Assembly: GCA_021847605.1 (NCBI GenBank)
Contig: JAJZQN010000016.1
Coordinates: forward strand, 1-64,000
Source of the DNA: Pseudomonadota bacterium
GTDB taxonomy: Bacteria > Pseudomonadota > Alphaproteobacteria > Sphingomonadales > Sphingomonadaceae
Direction: 5' to 3'
Length of the DNA stretch: 64,000 nt
Shown: positions 51,367-61,185 of the stretch, piece after piece
How positions within the stretch are numbered: the stretch's first letter is position 1
Layout of the letters: every line of letters starts with the position of its first letter
Notes under the pieces: generated by a model
Seen by the model: only the letters and a program-made list of their open reading frames with translations
The model's database searches: none
What the model was told of the DNA's origin: nothing
Translations under genes and position numbers: made by a program

Positions 51367-52401
51367 ATGGCCTCTGAAGCGCCCGACCCCGACAGCACGC
51401 TGCCCGCGACGATCGCGCAACCGGCGCTCCCCGACATCCTGCGCGCCGAGGTCGAGCGCGCGGCCACCTATGCGAAGGCGTCGCGGTCGGCGGCAACGCA
51501 GCGCGCCTATGCTGCGGATTGGAAGATCTTCACCGCCTGGTGCGACGTTCGTGGATTAGAAAGCCTGCCCGCGACGCCCGCCGCAGTCGCGACCTTTCTC
51601 GCCTCCGAAGCCGATCGCGGTATCAAGGCCAACACGATCGGCCGTCGGCTCGCTGCAATCGGCTACCATCATCGGCAGGCCGGTATCGATCCACCGCAGG
51701 AGCGATCGGGTGCCGGCGCCATGTTCGAAGTGCTCGCCGGCATCCGTAATAGTCTGGGCACCCGCAAGGAGCGCAAGGCACCTGCCGATGCTGACGCGCT
51801 GAGCATGATGCTGGCGACGATCGAAGGCGACGACCTGCGCGCGCTGCGCGATCGCGCAGTGCTGGCGATCGGCATGGCGGCGGCGCTGCGCCGCTCCGAG
51901 CTGGTGGCGCTCTGGATCGACGATGTTGCATTACCGGCCGAGGGCCTGCGCGTGCTGATCGGACGGTCCAAAACGGATCAAACGGGCGAAGGCGCGGTAA
52001 TTGCCATTCCCGAAGGTCGGCGCATCCGCCCCAAGGCGCTGCTGCTGGCGTGGATCAACGCCGCCATCGAGGCGGCGCGCGAATTGAACAATCCGCTCAT
52101 CACCTTCGACGAGGGGCCGCTGTTTCGCCGGTTGACGCGCGGGGGTGCTTTGACCGCCGATCCTATGTCAGATCGGGCGGTCGCCCGTCTGGTCCAGCGC
52201 TGCGCGGCGGACGCCGGATTCGATCCTGTCGACTATGCCGGGCATTCGCTGCGTTCAGGCTTTCTCACCGAGGCGGCGCGGCAGGGCGCGAGCATCTTCA
52301 AGATGCGCGACGTCAGCCGTCATAAGTCCGTGCAGGTTCTTTCCGACTATGTGCGCGACTTCGAGATGTTCCGCGACCATGCCGGTGAGAAATTCTTGTA
52401 A
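51367..52401 (+). CDS. Tyrosine recombinase/integrase
   Basis: 344 residues. N-terminal SAM-like core-binding domain (about residues 35-115, ATQRAYAADWKIFTAWCDVRG), then the catalytic domain with RRSEL (first Arg), RSKTDQ, HSLRSGF (HxxR), RHKSVQVLSDYVRD (His and the Tyr nucleophile). Such enzymes resolve plasmid multimers or integrate elements. It sits exactly at the boundary between cargo and conjugation genes, and a perfect inverted repeat lies just upstream, suggesting site-specific resolution or cargo capture. Confidence 0.9.
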   Translation: MASEAPDPDSTLPATIAQPALPDILRAEVERAATYAKASRSAATQRAYAADWKIFTAWCDVRGLESLPATPAAVATFLASEADRGIKANTIGRRLAAIGYHHRQAGIDPPQERSGAGAMFEVLAGIRNSLGTRKERKAPADADALSMMLATIEGDDLRALRDRAVLAIGMAAALRRSELVALWIDDVALPAEGLRVLIGRSKTDQTGEGAVIAIPEGRRIRPKALLLAWINAAIEAARELNNPLITFDEGPLFRRLTRGGALTADPMSDRAVARLVQRCAADAGFDPVDYAGHSLRSGFLTEAARQGASIFKMRDVSRHKSVQVLSDYVRDFEMFRDHAGEKFL

Positions 52402-52453
52402 TGCCAATCGTGGATACCAAGAGCTTCAATGTCGGCATAACTGCTAGGTTGGG

Positions 52454-52807
52454 CTACCGGCTTTGGTCGATGCGGCGATATTCCGCGGGTGGCGACGGCC
52501 GTTTGTCATCGACAACCTTGCTTAGCACCTTCTGGACGAAATAGGCGTCGCTACCGGGAGCACTTTCCTTGCCGGCGCCCCGCTGCATCGCGGCCTCCGA
52601 TCCAGTCCGCAGCCGAACAGGTTCAAAGGACTTCCCTTCGGCCAGCGCTCCGGCGATGCGCTCGCGGGCATTACGGATTATCTGATCCCTCAGTTCGGGT
52701 TTGTCGTGGAGCGCGTTGTTCAACACGGCCTCCATGAAGCGGAAATTGCTGTCGGCGGCTCGTTTGTTGGCTTCGCCACCCGGTTCCGGCTGCTTTTTCC
52801 GCGCCAT
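52454..52807 (-). CDS. Hypothetical protein next to conjugation genes
   Basis: 117 residues from ATG 52807 (MARKKQPEP). Lysine/arginine-rich N-terminus, helical centre (NFRFMEAVLNNALHDKPELR), no membrane span or known motif. It is 27 bp after the LPD7 gene in the same direction, so it is probably part of the transfer operon. Function unknown. Confidence 0.55.
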   Translation of the reverse strand: MARKKQPEPGGEANKRAADSNFRFMEAVLNNALHDKPELRDQIIRNARERIAGALAEGKSFEPVRLRTGSEAAMQRGAGKESAPGSDAYFVQKVLSKVVDDKRPSPPAEYRRIDQSR

Positions 52808-52834
52808 GGCTACTTCTCCTGCCAGCGTCACCAC

Positions 52835-54241
52835 CTAGCGATTGCGTTGCCGTTCTGGCGGTCGATGTTCGCGTTGCGGCGCCGGCGTCGGAGATCGTTG
52901 ACGAGACGCCGCCGTGCGCCGCGCAGCCGGTTGTTCGGCTTCGCGTTCCGGGCCGCCCCGGACACGGGCGGGTTTGATATCCCGCCCCTGTCCGAGCTGA
53001 TCGGCAATCTGTTCGCGCGCGATCCGCATGACCCGATCAGCGGTTTCCGGTGAAGTTTCGAGAGCGCGTCGGACTACAATGTCCATTGCGCGAAGCTGGC
53101 TCTGGGCGGCGCGCTCATTGCGGCGGGTCCGGTCGGCAACCCCGTTGGCCCTCTCCCGCTCCTCGCTGTTCCAGGGCGGCGTTCCCGGCTTGCGATCCGA
53201 ATCTGGCGCATGGAGGCGTTTCTGATCGCTCAGATCACGCACCAGACCCGGATCGCGATCGCCGCGCTCGACATACCAGCGACCGACAAGCGCCATGTCA
53301 TAATAATGATTGTCGGCGATCGCCGAGGCAATTTCCGCATGAGCACGGGATTTACCCGCAAAGCTGTCCATCGCGGTCATCGCTCGATCGACGCTTTGGG
53401 CGCCGCGCGTCCGGCTGTTGCTGTCATCCGCATACGTCCATGCCCAATCGGCCGAGGCGTAGGCTCTGTTCGCGGCCCGTGCTTCGGTAGGGTCTAATCC
53501 TGCCCGAAGCATGGTCACGCTAATCGCCCGATCGAGCGCTTCGGCCGTTGGCCGCCTATAGCCGTCAACCGGCGTCGGGAGGGATCGTGTCGGCGAGGAA
53601 GGGGGTATGTCCTGGGGCCGCGCCCTGTCGCGGGGCTGTGCTTCCCGGCTTGGTGCGGTATCTGTGTCCTGCGTCGGTTCAACGGGTGCTTCCCGCGCTT
53701 GTTGCCGCTCAGAAACCGGCGCGATGCTATTACGCGCCTTGTCATTCCTTATGCGGTCCAGCTCCTGTAAATCCCGGTCTGTCGGTTTATACCCCCGCAC
53801 AGCTATCCCGCGCTCTGCCGCTTCGAACCACACCGCGCGGCGAAAAGTCTCGCTGCCCGCAACCTGAACCCGGTCCCAGCCTCGATGTTCGGCGACGGTG
53901 ACGAGATCCTTGGCGACCTCACGGCTGTCATTATCGGTGACGAGCCGGTTGCCCCGGTCCTGAAAGGCGGGCTTGTCGGCTGTCGGCGTGCTGAAATAGG
54001 CGGGATCGCCCGTCCAGCGCGAAGGCTGGGTATAGTAGCGGCGCTGCACCGCTTCCGGCATATCACCGGCATTGAAGGAAGGATCGCGCGTTCGTTCGGC
54101 CCCGCTGCGCAGTTCGAGATTCGTGGCCGCGCGATCCCCTTTTTCCTCCTGCTGGGGTCGCTGACTATCTGGATCGCGGCGAAATACGCGGGTCAAGTCG
54201 GCCCAGATGCTATTTCGGCCGCCGTGTTGCTGTTCGCTCAT
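52835..54241 (-). CDS. LPD7-domain conjugal transfer-associated protein
   Basis: 468 residues. The LPD7 domain is visible as RLVTDNDSREVAKDLVTVAE followed by RGWDRVQVAGSETFRRAVWFEA and GIAVRGYKPTDRDLQELD; the rest is low-complexity and charged (PQREHRPPERQR at the end). LPD7 proteins accompany relaxases or polyvalent phage/plasmid proteins, perhaps delivered to or protecting the incoming DNA. It lies 13 bp after virD4. Confidence 0.75.
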   Translation of the reverse strand: MSEQQHGGRNSIWADLTRVFRRDPDSQRPQQEEKGDRAATNLELRSGAERTRDPSFNAGDMPEAVQRRYYTQPSRWTGDPAYFSTPTADKPAFQDRGNRLVTDNDSREVAKDLVTVAEHRGWDRVQVAGSETFRRAVWFEAAERGIAVRGYKPTDRDLQELDRIRNDKARNSIAPVSERQQAREAPVEPTQDTDTAPSREAQPRDRARPQDIPPSSPTRSLPTPVDGYRRPTAEALDRAISVTMLRAGLDPTEARAANRAYASADWAWTYADDSNSRTRGAQSVDRAMTAMDSFAGKSRAHAEIASAIADNHYYDMALVGRWYVERGDRDPGLVRDLSDQKRLHAPDSDRKPGTPPWNSEERERANGVADRTRRNERAAQSQLRAMDIVVRRALETSPETADRVMRIAREQIADQLGQGRDIKPARVRGGPEREAEQPAARRTAASRQRSPTPAPQREHRPPERQRNR

Positions 54242-54254
54242 CTTGCCGTCTCCT

Positions 54255-56195
54255 TCAGGCCGGCTCGCGCTGATCGGTTGCGCGTGCTATCATCTGTTCA
54301 ACAAAGGCCCTGGCCTCGCCCTCGCTGGCACCTCTCTTCGGCACTTCGATATCGTCAAGCACCAGCGCGTTAGCGGGAATGACGACGTTCCCGCTAATCT
54401 CCGCGTCGGTCATCTCTCTATCTGGTATTTGGCCGGTATCCGCCTCGCCCGGCACATCGTTCGGAATTGGCGCAACGACCTTTTCTTTCTCATCCGCCGC
54501 GTTCGCCAGCGGCGGACCCGACGGAGCGGGGCGAGGAGCAGCCGGGCGAGCGTGAGCGGGCAACGGGTGCGCCTCGATTTCGGGCGGGCGCATTAGTCGG
54601 CGCTTAAGAACGGGCATCCGATAGTAGAACAGCTTTTTTGCCCGGATTGGCGGGATGCCAGCGCGCAGCACCAGCATGTCCTTGCGCGACATCTGCATCA
54701 ATTCCTGCGGCATCAGTAGGGCGCGGCGCTGATCGCTTTCCGTGGTGCTGCGATTGGCGAGCAGGCCGTGTATCGTCAGGCTCTTTGATTTCGCCTTGAA
54801 GCTGTAGAAGCCCAATCGTTCCGATAGCTCCTTTGCCACGTCCAGCTCCTTGGGGGTGAAGGCGACTTCCACCCCGCAATTCGTTACGATCGACCGGGCG
54901 ACCTGATCGCCATAGAGCGCGCGCAATTGGGACTGGCCCTGGATCACCGGCAGCAGACGGAACCCATAGCCCGCTATGAAGGAGAAACTGTTGGCGATCG
55001 TCATCGCGCGCCCGAGCTGCACAAACTCATCCAGCAAAGCGAGAACCTGCACTTTGAGCGTGCTGTCATCTTCGGGCAGCGTGCGGGTGTTGAGGTCGAC
55101 AAGCTGTTGCAGCAGCAGATTATAAACCGGCGCCACACGCTCCATATTGTCGGGCGACACGCCGAGATAAAGCGACATTCGGCGACGACGCAGATCGCGC
55201 ATATCGAAATCGCTCATTGAGGTCGCAGCGTCGACATAGGGGTTAAGCCATAGGCTGAGCTTCGAGGTTATGGTCTGCCGGACGCTGGAGAATGTGTTGT
55301 CCGACCCCGCCGTGAAATCAGCGATGGCATTGATGCAGGGCGTGGAGAGCCGGACCCCGGCCGTGGCCGCTTCCTCCACCAGCTTCGGCAGCGTCGTTTT
55401 CGGATCGCCCTGTGTCATCAGGCGGTAGATTTCGCCGATCGTGAATGGCCGATGCGGCATGGCGGCAATGTAGGCCCCTGTGCCAATGAAGCCGGTGCGG
55501 GCCGATTCCGCCCAGAACGGATCGCCTCTTTCCGGGCTGGGGAACAGCATCAGGGCAATCTTCTGCAATTCGTCGATAACTGCGACCTGATCGTCCCGAT
55601 CTATATAGGCGAGTGGATTATAGCGCGACGTCCGCCCATCGGTGGTGAGCGGGTCGAACAGCCAGACTTCTTGCCCGCCTGCCTTGCGAAATCCTGCCGT
55701 CCGTTGCCAATTCTCGCGCTTCACATCGAGCACGACGACCGAATCCGGCCAATTCAGCAGGTTGGGAATGACGATGCCGACGCCCTTGCCCGACCGGGTT
55801 GGCGCTTCGAGAAGGACATGCTCGCTTCCTCCGAAGGTCAGGAAACGTCCGCCTTTGCGGCCGAGGATGATTCCGCGTTCGGCGCGTAGATCCTCGCCTG
55901 TGATTTCGCTCTCGCGGGCAAAGCGGGCCGCGCCATGGAGCGGCCGACGCTGCCGCAGGACGATCAGCCCGCCGACAGCACCGATCAGGCCCGCGACGCT
56001 GTAGCCTCGTAGCAACCAGCTCCGCAGCGCGGGATCGTCCCTGTAATACCAGAGCCAGGACGGGAGCACCGTGAGATCGATACCCGTGCGAAGCTGTTTC
56101 AGGCCCGCCAGTGCGACGACCAGCGCGATCGCCGTGGCGACGAGGACCGCGGCGAAGGCTCCGCCGCCAAACAGCAGCGCCCTACGCGCGGGCAT
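54255..56195 (-). CDS. virD4: VirD4/TraG-type coupling ATPase
   Basis: 646 residues from ATG 56195. Two N-terminal spans (residues 9-29 and 66-81), then Walker A APTRSGKG near 131-138, Walker B LLDEFVQLGR, and motif FIAGYGFRLLPVIQGQSQL. It couples the relaxosome to the T4SS channel. It begins 14 bases inside virB11's 3' end. The C-terminal about 110 residues after the ATPase core are proline-rich and variable (EIEAHPLPAHARPAAPRP). Confidence 0.93.
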   Translation of the reverse strand: MPARRALLFGGGAFAAVLVATAIALVVALAGLKQLRTGIDLTVLPSWLWYYRDDPALRSWLLRGYSVAGLIGAVGGLIVLRQRRPLHGAARFARESEITGEDLRAERGIILGRKGGRFLTFGGSEHVLLEAPTRSGKGVGIVIPNLLNWPDSVVVLDVKRENWQRTAGFRKAGGQEVWLFDPLTTDGRTSRYNPLAYIDRDDQVAVIDELQKIALMLFPSPERGDPFWAESARTGFIGTGAYIAAMPHRPFTIGEIYRLMTQGDPKTTLPKLVEEAATAGVRLSTPCINAIADFTAGSDNTFSSVRQTITSKLSLWLNPYVDAATSMSDFDMRDLRRRRMSLYLGVSPDNMERVAPVYNLLLQQLVDLNTRTLPEDDSTLKVQVLALLDEFVQLGRAMTIANSFSFIAGYGFRLLPVIQGQSQLRALYGDQVARSIVTNCGVEVAFTPKELDVAKELSERLGFYSFKAKSKSLTIHGLLANRSTTESDQRRALLMPQELMQMSRKDMLVLRAGIPPIRAKKLFYYRMPVLKRRLMRPPEIEAHPLPAHARPAAPRPAPSGPPLANAADEKEKVVAPIPNDVPGEADTGQIPDREMTDAEISGNVVIPANALVLDDIEVPKRGASEGEARAFVEQMIARATDQREPA

Positions 56196-57192
56196 CGATC
56201 CCGTCTCCCTGCGGCGCGAAGTGAACTTCCTCGACGCCGAACCGGCCCGCGTCCTTCCGGGTCTGGACAATGACGTCGACCAGCATTCGGAGCAGCCCGC
56301 GAATATCATCGCGCGCAAGATCGCGGCCGCCTTCCGATTCCTTGACGAGCAAGGTGAGCTGTTCAATCGCGCCGGCGGCCGACCCGGCATGGACGGTCGT
56401 GATCGAGCCGGGATGCCCGGAATTGACGTTCCGCAAATAGAAGAACGCGGTGCCGTCGCGCAGCTCCTGAAGGAGCACGCGATCGGGCCGCATCCGCAGG
56501 GCACTTTCCAGAAGCTGCTTGGGGCCGACCTTGGCAAGACCTTGCCCGTCATTGGCATAGACGAGGTGGACAGTATTGCGGTGTGGCACGACCAGTTCGC
56601 GCGTGTCCTCGATCGTGACTAGGCGCTCGCCATCGGGAATGAGTTGGACGAGCGCTTTGGCAAAGGTCGTTTTACCGGAGCCGGTCGCCCCGCTCACCAG
56701 GATATTCTTGCGCGACTGGACCGCGAGGCGGAAGAAGGCAGGCCAATCACCGGCATCGCGCAGCGCCAGCAACCGACGGTCCGCCTCCGATATGCCCTTG
56801 CCGCCAACGCGAGTCAGGGAAAACAACCCGCTATCGGCCAGATCGTCAATGCCAAGCGTGACCTGCGACGGCTTGCGGATTGTGAAGGAAGGCGTGTCGG
56901 CGGGCGCTACGGGTGGAATGACAATCTGGCAGCGCTCGCCACCCGGCAGGACGGTCGAGCAGATCGGCGAGGACGGCAAGATATCCTGGCGTGTATGTGC
57001 AGCAGCGGCGGTCGCAAGGGTCGTAAGCCACCCCGGCGTCAGCGCGGGGACGTCAAGCCAACGCCACCCCTGCCGGTCCTCGATACCGACCTCGCCGGGA
57101 CGGTTGATGACCAGCTCCGTCACATCGGCCGGTGCGAGCAGCGGCGCGATCGGCTCCAGATAGTGCCGCAAGACCGAAATATCCGCTGTCAT
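56182..57192 (-). CDS. virB11: VirB11-type traffic ATPase
   Basis: 336 residues. N-terminal domain, then Walker A VSGATGSGKTTFAKAL and GAD/Asp box LVTIEDTRELVVP, with GHPGSITTVHAGSA as the His box. It powers pilus assembly and substrate export. Overlaps VirB10 (4 bases) and VirD4 (14 bases). Confidence 0.93.
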   Translation of the reverse strand: MTADISVLRHYLEPIAPLLAPADVTELVINRPGEVGIEDRQGWRWLDVPALTPGWLTTLATAAAAHTRQDILPSSPICSTVLPGGERCQIVIPPVAPADTPSFTIRKPSQVTLGIDDLADSGLFSLTRVGGKGISEADRRLLALRDAGDWPAFFRLAVQSRKNILVSGATGSGKTTFAKALVQLIPDGERLVTIEDTRELVVPHRNTVHLVYANDGQGLAKVGPKQLLESALRMRPDRVLLQELRDGTAFFYLRNVNSGHPGSITTVHAGSAAGAIEQLTLLVKESEGGRDLARDDIRGLLRMLVDVIVQTRKDAGRFGVEEVHFAPQGDGIDARA

Positions 57193-58388
57193 GGTGTCCG
57201 CCGAAGCTGAAGGCCATAGACATCAGCGAAGTTGAAATCCTTCGCGACGAAGATTGCCACTTCCTCGCCCTGGTTCTTTTTCAAGACCGGCCTGATCTGC
57301 ATATTGTGCTGAAGCGCGATGCCAGCGGCGTCCGAAGGGACGCGCACGGTATTGTCCGCCTGATCGGCACCGGCGATTCTCTGTCCGGCAATATAGGCGG
57401 CATCATCGACCAGCGACATGAGCAATGCGCCGCCGAAGCGTGCCCAGAAGAACGTATCGACAGCTCCGGCTAATCCGGCGCGGCCAAGCGCGTCCGCTCC
57501 GGGCGAAGCCAGATCGATGCGAACACCTTGTGGCGTGACGGCGCGGGTCCACAGCACGAAAAGCCTGTTCTGGCCCTGCTGAAGCCCGCCGCGATATTCG
57601 CCGAGGATCTTGGTGCCCTTTTCCATAAGGACGACGCGACCATTTTCCGAGAACACATCGCGCGGAATGATGCACGAGACATAGCCCGGCTGTGCCGAGT
57701 TCATCGCGGTTTCGAGAATGCAGGGGATAAGCGTCCCGGCGGTGATAAGGAAATTCCGGTTCGGAAGCATCGAAGCGCGCGACTCTCCGATTGCCGACGA
57801 CTGGCGCAGAAGATCGAGGGCATTGGGTGCCCGCCCCTCCCCATCAGTGCTGTTGTTCGCGCCTATGCTCGCCGGCATTGCAGTCGGGGCACCCGCTGCT
57901 TCTCCGGCCGTGGGCGTAGCCCATTGCCTGCCGCCATAGGCCACCAGCGTAGAGCGTCGGGCATTGTCGGCAAGGGTCGCGGCAGGATCGCGCGGCCCTT
58001 CCCCGGTCGCGCTCTGCGGTGGTGCTGAGGGGTCAATCGCCGGAACAGCCTGGCCTTCGGGGGGCGCCACCAATTGCGGGGGCGGCTGTATGCCGGTTCC
58101 GGTTACTCGCGGCGGCTCGTAGGCCACTACCTGACGGGCCTTGCTATCGGGTCGATCGGCATTGGCGTTGCGCGTCATCAGCGCACTTTCGCCATTGTTC
58201 CTGCTTGTGCCTGAGTTGACCCAGATGATGCCGATGACCATCGCCACGCCCGCGAGCACAAGGGCGCCGGTGCGCTTCGCAGGCGATATGGCGGTTACGG
58301 GCGTGATGCCACGATCGATCTCGGCCGCTTCGGGCGTCGGGTCGAGAATGCGGTCGCTGGGGGGTGTTTCCGGGGACTGCGATGCCAT
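57189..58388 (-). CDS. virB10: VirB10-type T4SS protein
   Basis: 399 residues from ATG 58388. One N-terminal transmembrane segment (residues 37-54, TGALVLAGVAMVIGIIWV), a proline-rich periplasmic region (TGIQPPPQLVAPPEGQ) and a conserved C-terminal TrbI domain (ITAGTLIPCILETAMNSAQP, GYVSCIIPRDVFSENGRVV). It spans inner and outer membranes and opens the channel. The stop overlaps the virB11 start. Confidence 0.93.
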   Translation of the reverse strand: MASQSPETPPSDRILDPTPEAAEIDRGITPVTAISPAKRTGALVLAGVAMVIGIIWVNSGTSRNNGESALMTRNANADRPDSKARQVVAYEPPRVTGTGIQPPPQLVAPPEGQAVPAIDPSAPPQSATGEGPRDPAATLADNARRSTLVAYGGRQWATPTAGEAAGAPTAMPASIGANNSTDGEGRAPNALDLLRQSSAIGESRASMLPNRNFLITAGTLIPCILETAMNSAQPGYVSCIIPRDVFSENGRVVLMEKGTKILGEYRGGLQQGQNRLFVLWTRAVTPQGVRIDLASPGADALGRAGLAGAVDTFFWARFGGALLMSLVDDAAYIAGQRIAGADQADNTVRVPSDAAGIALQHNMQIRPVLKKNQGEEVAIFVAKDFNFADVYGLQLRRTP

Positions 58389-59245
58389 CAGTCGTTCCTC
58401 CGCTGCATGGTCCGGTCGACATGCGACGAGCCGGTATTGGTCCCGTAATCGACGCCCCATTGCGGCGGCGCCTGATTGTAGATGCACAGCACTTCGCGGC
58501 CGCGGCGTAACCGGAGCTGTTCGGCGACGGCGTGGACCACCACGAACTCATCGCGCACATCGAACGGGACGAGTGTTTCGCTGCCATCCGGCCTGACGAG
58601 GTAAATGGCGGGAATCTCCCGGTTCGCCGGGAAGCGAAGCACCGTGAACTGCCCATTGTCCGAAACTTCGGAAGGTTGGAGCGCGGTCGATCCCTGGACC
58701 TTGTAGGCCAGATTGCGCGGCCCCTCGATCACACCGCGATCGAGCGCGCCTTTGATCGCAGCGGCTTCGACGGCCGCAAGGCGCACGGCATCCTGCGTCG
58801 CCGCGAGACGGGCGGCGCGCTCCCGCTCATCCTCCGGATAGCGGAACCGGACCTGAAAGAAGGTGTTCGGCGATCCGGCCGTAATCGGGCCGCTTCTCGC
58901 GCTTAGCTCGAATGTGTAGTTGCGCAGCGTTCCCCCGCGCGACGTTGTGACGATCAGATTGGTGGCGCCGGCACGTTCGCGGGGCTTGAGAAACAATATA
59001 TGCCCCGCCACCGCGACTTCCCAAGATACGGTGTCGCCGAGCGCCACATGCTCGATCGTTTCATCCGGCCCCAGCAGGATTTGCGTGGCCGTTCGGAAAG
59101 TGCCGACGATTCTATAGACCTCCCGCTCGTTGTAATCGACCCAACGCACGCGCGGGTCAGCCGGATCGGGTCGGGGCGTTTCGGCGGCCATCGCCGTCCC
59201 GCTCGCCAAGAGCGCCAGAATGAAGGCTGTCGTCCGGCCGATCAT
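58388..59245 (-). CDS. virB9: VirB9-type T4SS outer-membrane core protein
   Basis: 285 residues with a signal peptide (FILALLASGTAMA), N-terminal domain (RWVDYNEREVYRIVGTFRT) and C-terminal beta domain (DNGQFTVLRFPANREIPAIY). It forms the outer-membrane core with VirB7 and VirB10. Overlaps VirB8 by 4 bases and VirB10 by one base. Confidence 0.93.
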   Translation of the reverse strand: MIGRTTAFILALLASGTAMAAETPRPDPADPRVRWVDYNEREVYRIVGTFRTATQILLGPDETIEHVALGDTVSWEVAVAGHILFLKPRERAGATNLIVTTSRGGTLRNYTFELSARSGPITAGSPNTFFQVRFRYPEDERERAARLAATQDAVRLAAVEAAAIKGALDRGVIEGPRNLAYKVQGSTALQPSEVSDNGQFTVLRFPANREIPAIYLVRPDGSETLVPFDVRDEFVVVHAVAEQLRLRRGREVLCIYNQAPPQWGVDYGTNTGSSHVDRTMQRRND

Positions 59246-59925
59246 TGCGCCACCTCCGGATCGGCCCTGTAGGTGAGCACCTGAAAGCCCAAGGGGTTGC
59301 GATAGCGGTCCCCTTCTTCCATCGGGGCATTCGTGTAGGCAAAGCTGACTGTCGCGATCCAGTCGCTCGATGTCTCTTCGGCATCGACCCGAACAATGCG
59401 CGTGAAGCGGACATTGGCGACTTTGGAGTTGATGAAGGCGATGTTGCGCACGCGCGCGTCAACGACCGTGTTCGCGCCCCACTGATTGCGCGGGCTTTGC
59501 GGATTGGAGGGGCTGGCGGCTGCCTGCCAACGCTTCTGTTCCGAAGGATTCGAGAGAATGGCGACCTGTCGAAAATTCTCTTCTGCCGCCGATGCAAGCC
59601 AGCTTTCGCGCGTCCGAACATATAGCGCGAGGAAATATTTCGTGACGGCTTCATCATAGCCGATCGGTTTTGCGCCGGTGATGGCGGTCTGGACGTCCAC
59701 CGCGCCGGTGGTCTGATTAACGCGGATGACGAACGGCTCCACCGTCTTAAGCGGGGCGAGCGCCGCGACCGCCAGCACCGCCGCACAGGCGACGATGCCC
59801 GCGATTCCGGCGATAATCCATGCGAGGCGGCGCGATCGAATTGCGTCGCGCACGCGATCCTGGTCCCAGCTCCGGGCTTCCTGAAAATAGGCCCGCAGCC
59901 CTTCAGCTTCGACGCCTTCAGCCAT
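59242..59925 (-). CDS. virB8: VirB8-type T4SS protein
   Basis: 227 residues with a cytoplasmic N-terminus, one transmembrane segment (residues 35-56, WIIAGIAGIVACAAVLAVAA) and a periplasmic NTF2-like domain (EPFVIRVNQTTGAVDV, FAYTNAPMEEGDRYRNPLGF). Assembly factor of the inner-membrane complex. Confidence 0.92.
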   Translation of the reverse strand: MAEGVEAEGLRAYFQEARSWDQDRVRDAIRSRRLAWIIAGIAGIVACAAVLAVAALAPLKTVEPFVIRVNQTTGAVDVQTAITGAKPIGYDEAVTKYFLALYVRTRESWLASAAEENFRQVAILSNPSEQKRWQAAASPSNPQSPRNQWGANTVVDARVRNIAFINSKVANVRFTRIVRVDAEETSSDWIATVSFAYTNAPMEEGDRYRNPLGFQVLTYRADPEVAQ

Positions 59926-60206
59926 TATCCTCGCCCTCCGCAGGGGCGCAGCGAGGCAAGACGCGCCTTTTCATCGGTATCACGCGACGCGCCGGTCGCG
60001 GGTGGCGGGGGCGGTGCTTCATCGACGGCGCCGGGCGAGTTTGGGCGCTCTCCCCCCGGAAGCACGGTCCCATATATATTGACGTCGCGCAGGTGCTTGC
60101 CATCGCAGGTTGCGAGCTTTGGCGGGTTGGTCGATGCGCATCCGGTTGCCCCCAGCAGCGCGATCGCGGGCACGACGCCCAACGCTCCTCTCCCGAACCA
60201 ATTCAT
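59925..60206 (-). CDS. VirB7-like lipoprotein
   Basis: 93 residues from ATG 60206. N-terminal lipoprotein signal ends in LLGATGC (lipidated Cys23); a short tail follows with LATCDGKHLRDVNIYGT and a proline stretch EAPPPPPATG. It is larger than a classical VirB7 (about 55), but position between virB6 and virB8 and the lipobox support this role. Overlaps VirB8's start by 1 base. Confidence 0.75.
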   Translation of the reverse strand: MNWFGRGALGVVPAIALLGATGCASTNPPKLATCDGKHLRDVNIYGTVLPGGERPNSPGAVDEAPPPPPATGASRDTDEKARLASLRPCGGRG

Positions 60207-60220
60207 CCCGCTTTCTCCTT

Positions 60221-61174
60221 TCATCTGGCGCGCAACGATCCGCCGCTCGCGATTCTGCCCCGGCCCAACATCCGACTTGCTCCACCGCCCACAGCGCGGC
60301 CCGCACGGGCCGCCTGGCCGATTCCTGCGGCCGTGTTGCCCGCGAAGTCCCCGACGCCGAGCGCGGCCCCCATGGCGATCCCCGATGCGATCGTCGGCGC
60401 CAGCAGGAAGAAGATGGTTCCCAGAATGAGATAGGCCGCGAAAAGGGCCGCTCCGACCGTCACATCGACTATTCCCTGCGACTGCGAGAGCGCGGTTTCG
60501 CCGAGATCCGTGATGAGTGAAGTGATCGCGATGATGACGCCCATCAGGACCAGATAGTTGAACGCCTGGCTGAGCCAGCCATAGAACATCCGGCGCGTGG
60601 CCTCGAACAACGCGAGCGCGATGAACAGCGGTCCCAAAGCGATGATGATCGCCAGCGCCACCTTGGCAAAGACGGTCACGGCGAAGCCAATCGCAGCGGA
60701 CAGGCCCGCCAGCACGTTCAGGGCCAGCGCGACCAGATAGAGGACGAGCTTCCAAGGATTGATGTCATAGTAAGTCGCCGCTTCCTCCCTGATCCGGAGG
60801 ATCAGCGCGTCGGCCTGCGCATAATAGTCGTCAAACGCCGCGCCTACGCTGTCGATCGTCTTGCCTGCGAGCGCCTGGGCGATGGCGTCGGGCATCGAAT
60901 GGAACAGCGGTTGGGTAATCCATTCCGAATAGGCGACGGTCGTTGCGGCCAGATAGAGAATGCAGAGCTTCACCATCCGATAGAACAATTCGCTCCACGG
61001 CTCCGAAATAACGCCACGCATCACCGCATAGCCATAAAGAACGATGTAGATGGTGAGGCCGACCGCCAACGGCCCACGGATGACGTCGACCATATTGGTC
61101 AGCCGTTCGTTGAGGAACAGGTCGAGCTTCCCGTCGATATTATCGTAGATGCTTTCAAACAGGTGGCTCGCCAT
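60221..61174 (-). CDS. virB6: VirB6/TrbL-type T4SS membrane protein
   Basis: 317 residues with at least five spans: GPLAVGLTIYIVLYGYAVM, LCILYLAATTVAY, VLYLVALALNVLAGLSAAIGF, VALAIIIALGPLFIALALF and YLVLMGVIIAITSLITDL, and the VirB6 signature WLSQAFNYLVLMGV. It forms the inner-membrane channel; 11 bp separates it from EexN. Confidence 0.9.
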   Translation of the reverse strand: MASHLFESIYDNIDGKLDLFLNERLTNMVDVIRGPLAVGLTIYIVLYGYAVMRGVISEPWSELFYRMVKLCILYLAATTVAYSEWITQPLFHSMPDAIAQALAGKTIDSVGAAFDDYYAQADALILRIREEAATYYDINPWKLVLYLVALALNVLAGLSAAIGFAVTVFAKVALAIIIALGPLFIALALFEATRRMFYGWLSQAFNYLVLMGVIIAITSLITDLGETALSQSQGIVDVTVGAALFAAYLILGTIFFLLAPTIASGIAMGAALGVGDFAGNTAAGIGQAARAGRAVGGGASRMLGRGRIASGGSLRAR

Positions 61175-61185
61175 TCACTCGCCCC

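Noticed and set aside
54603..54608. CTTAAG inside virD4
   Set aside because: The expected second half-site 5 bp away is GCATCC; no direct repeat, and it is within coding sequence.
59746..59751. CTTAAG inside virB8
   Set aside because: Flanked by CGAGCG and GGCTCC at the required spacing, so it does not fit the box.
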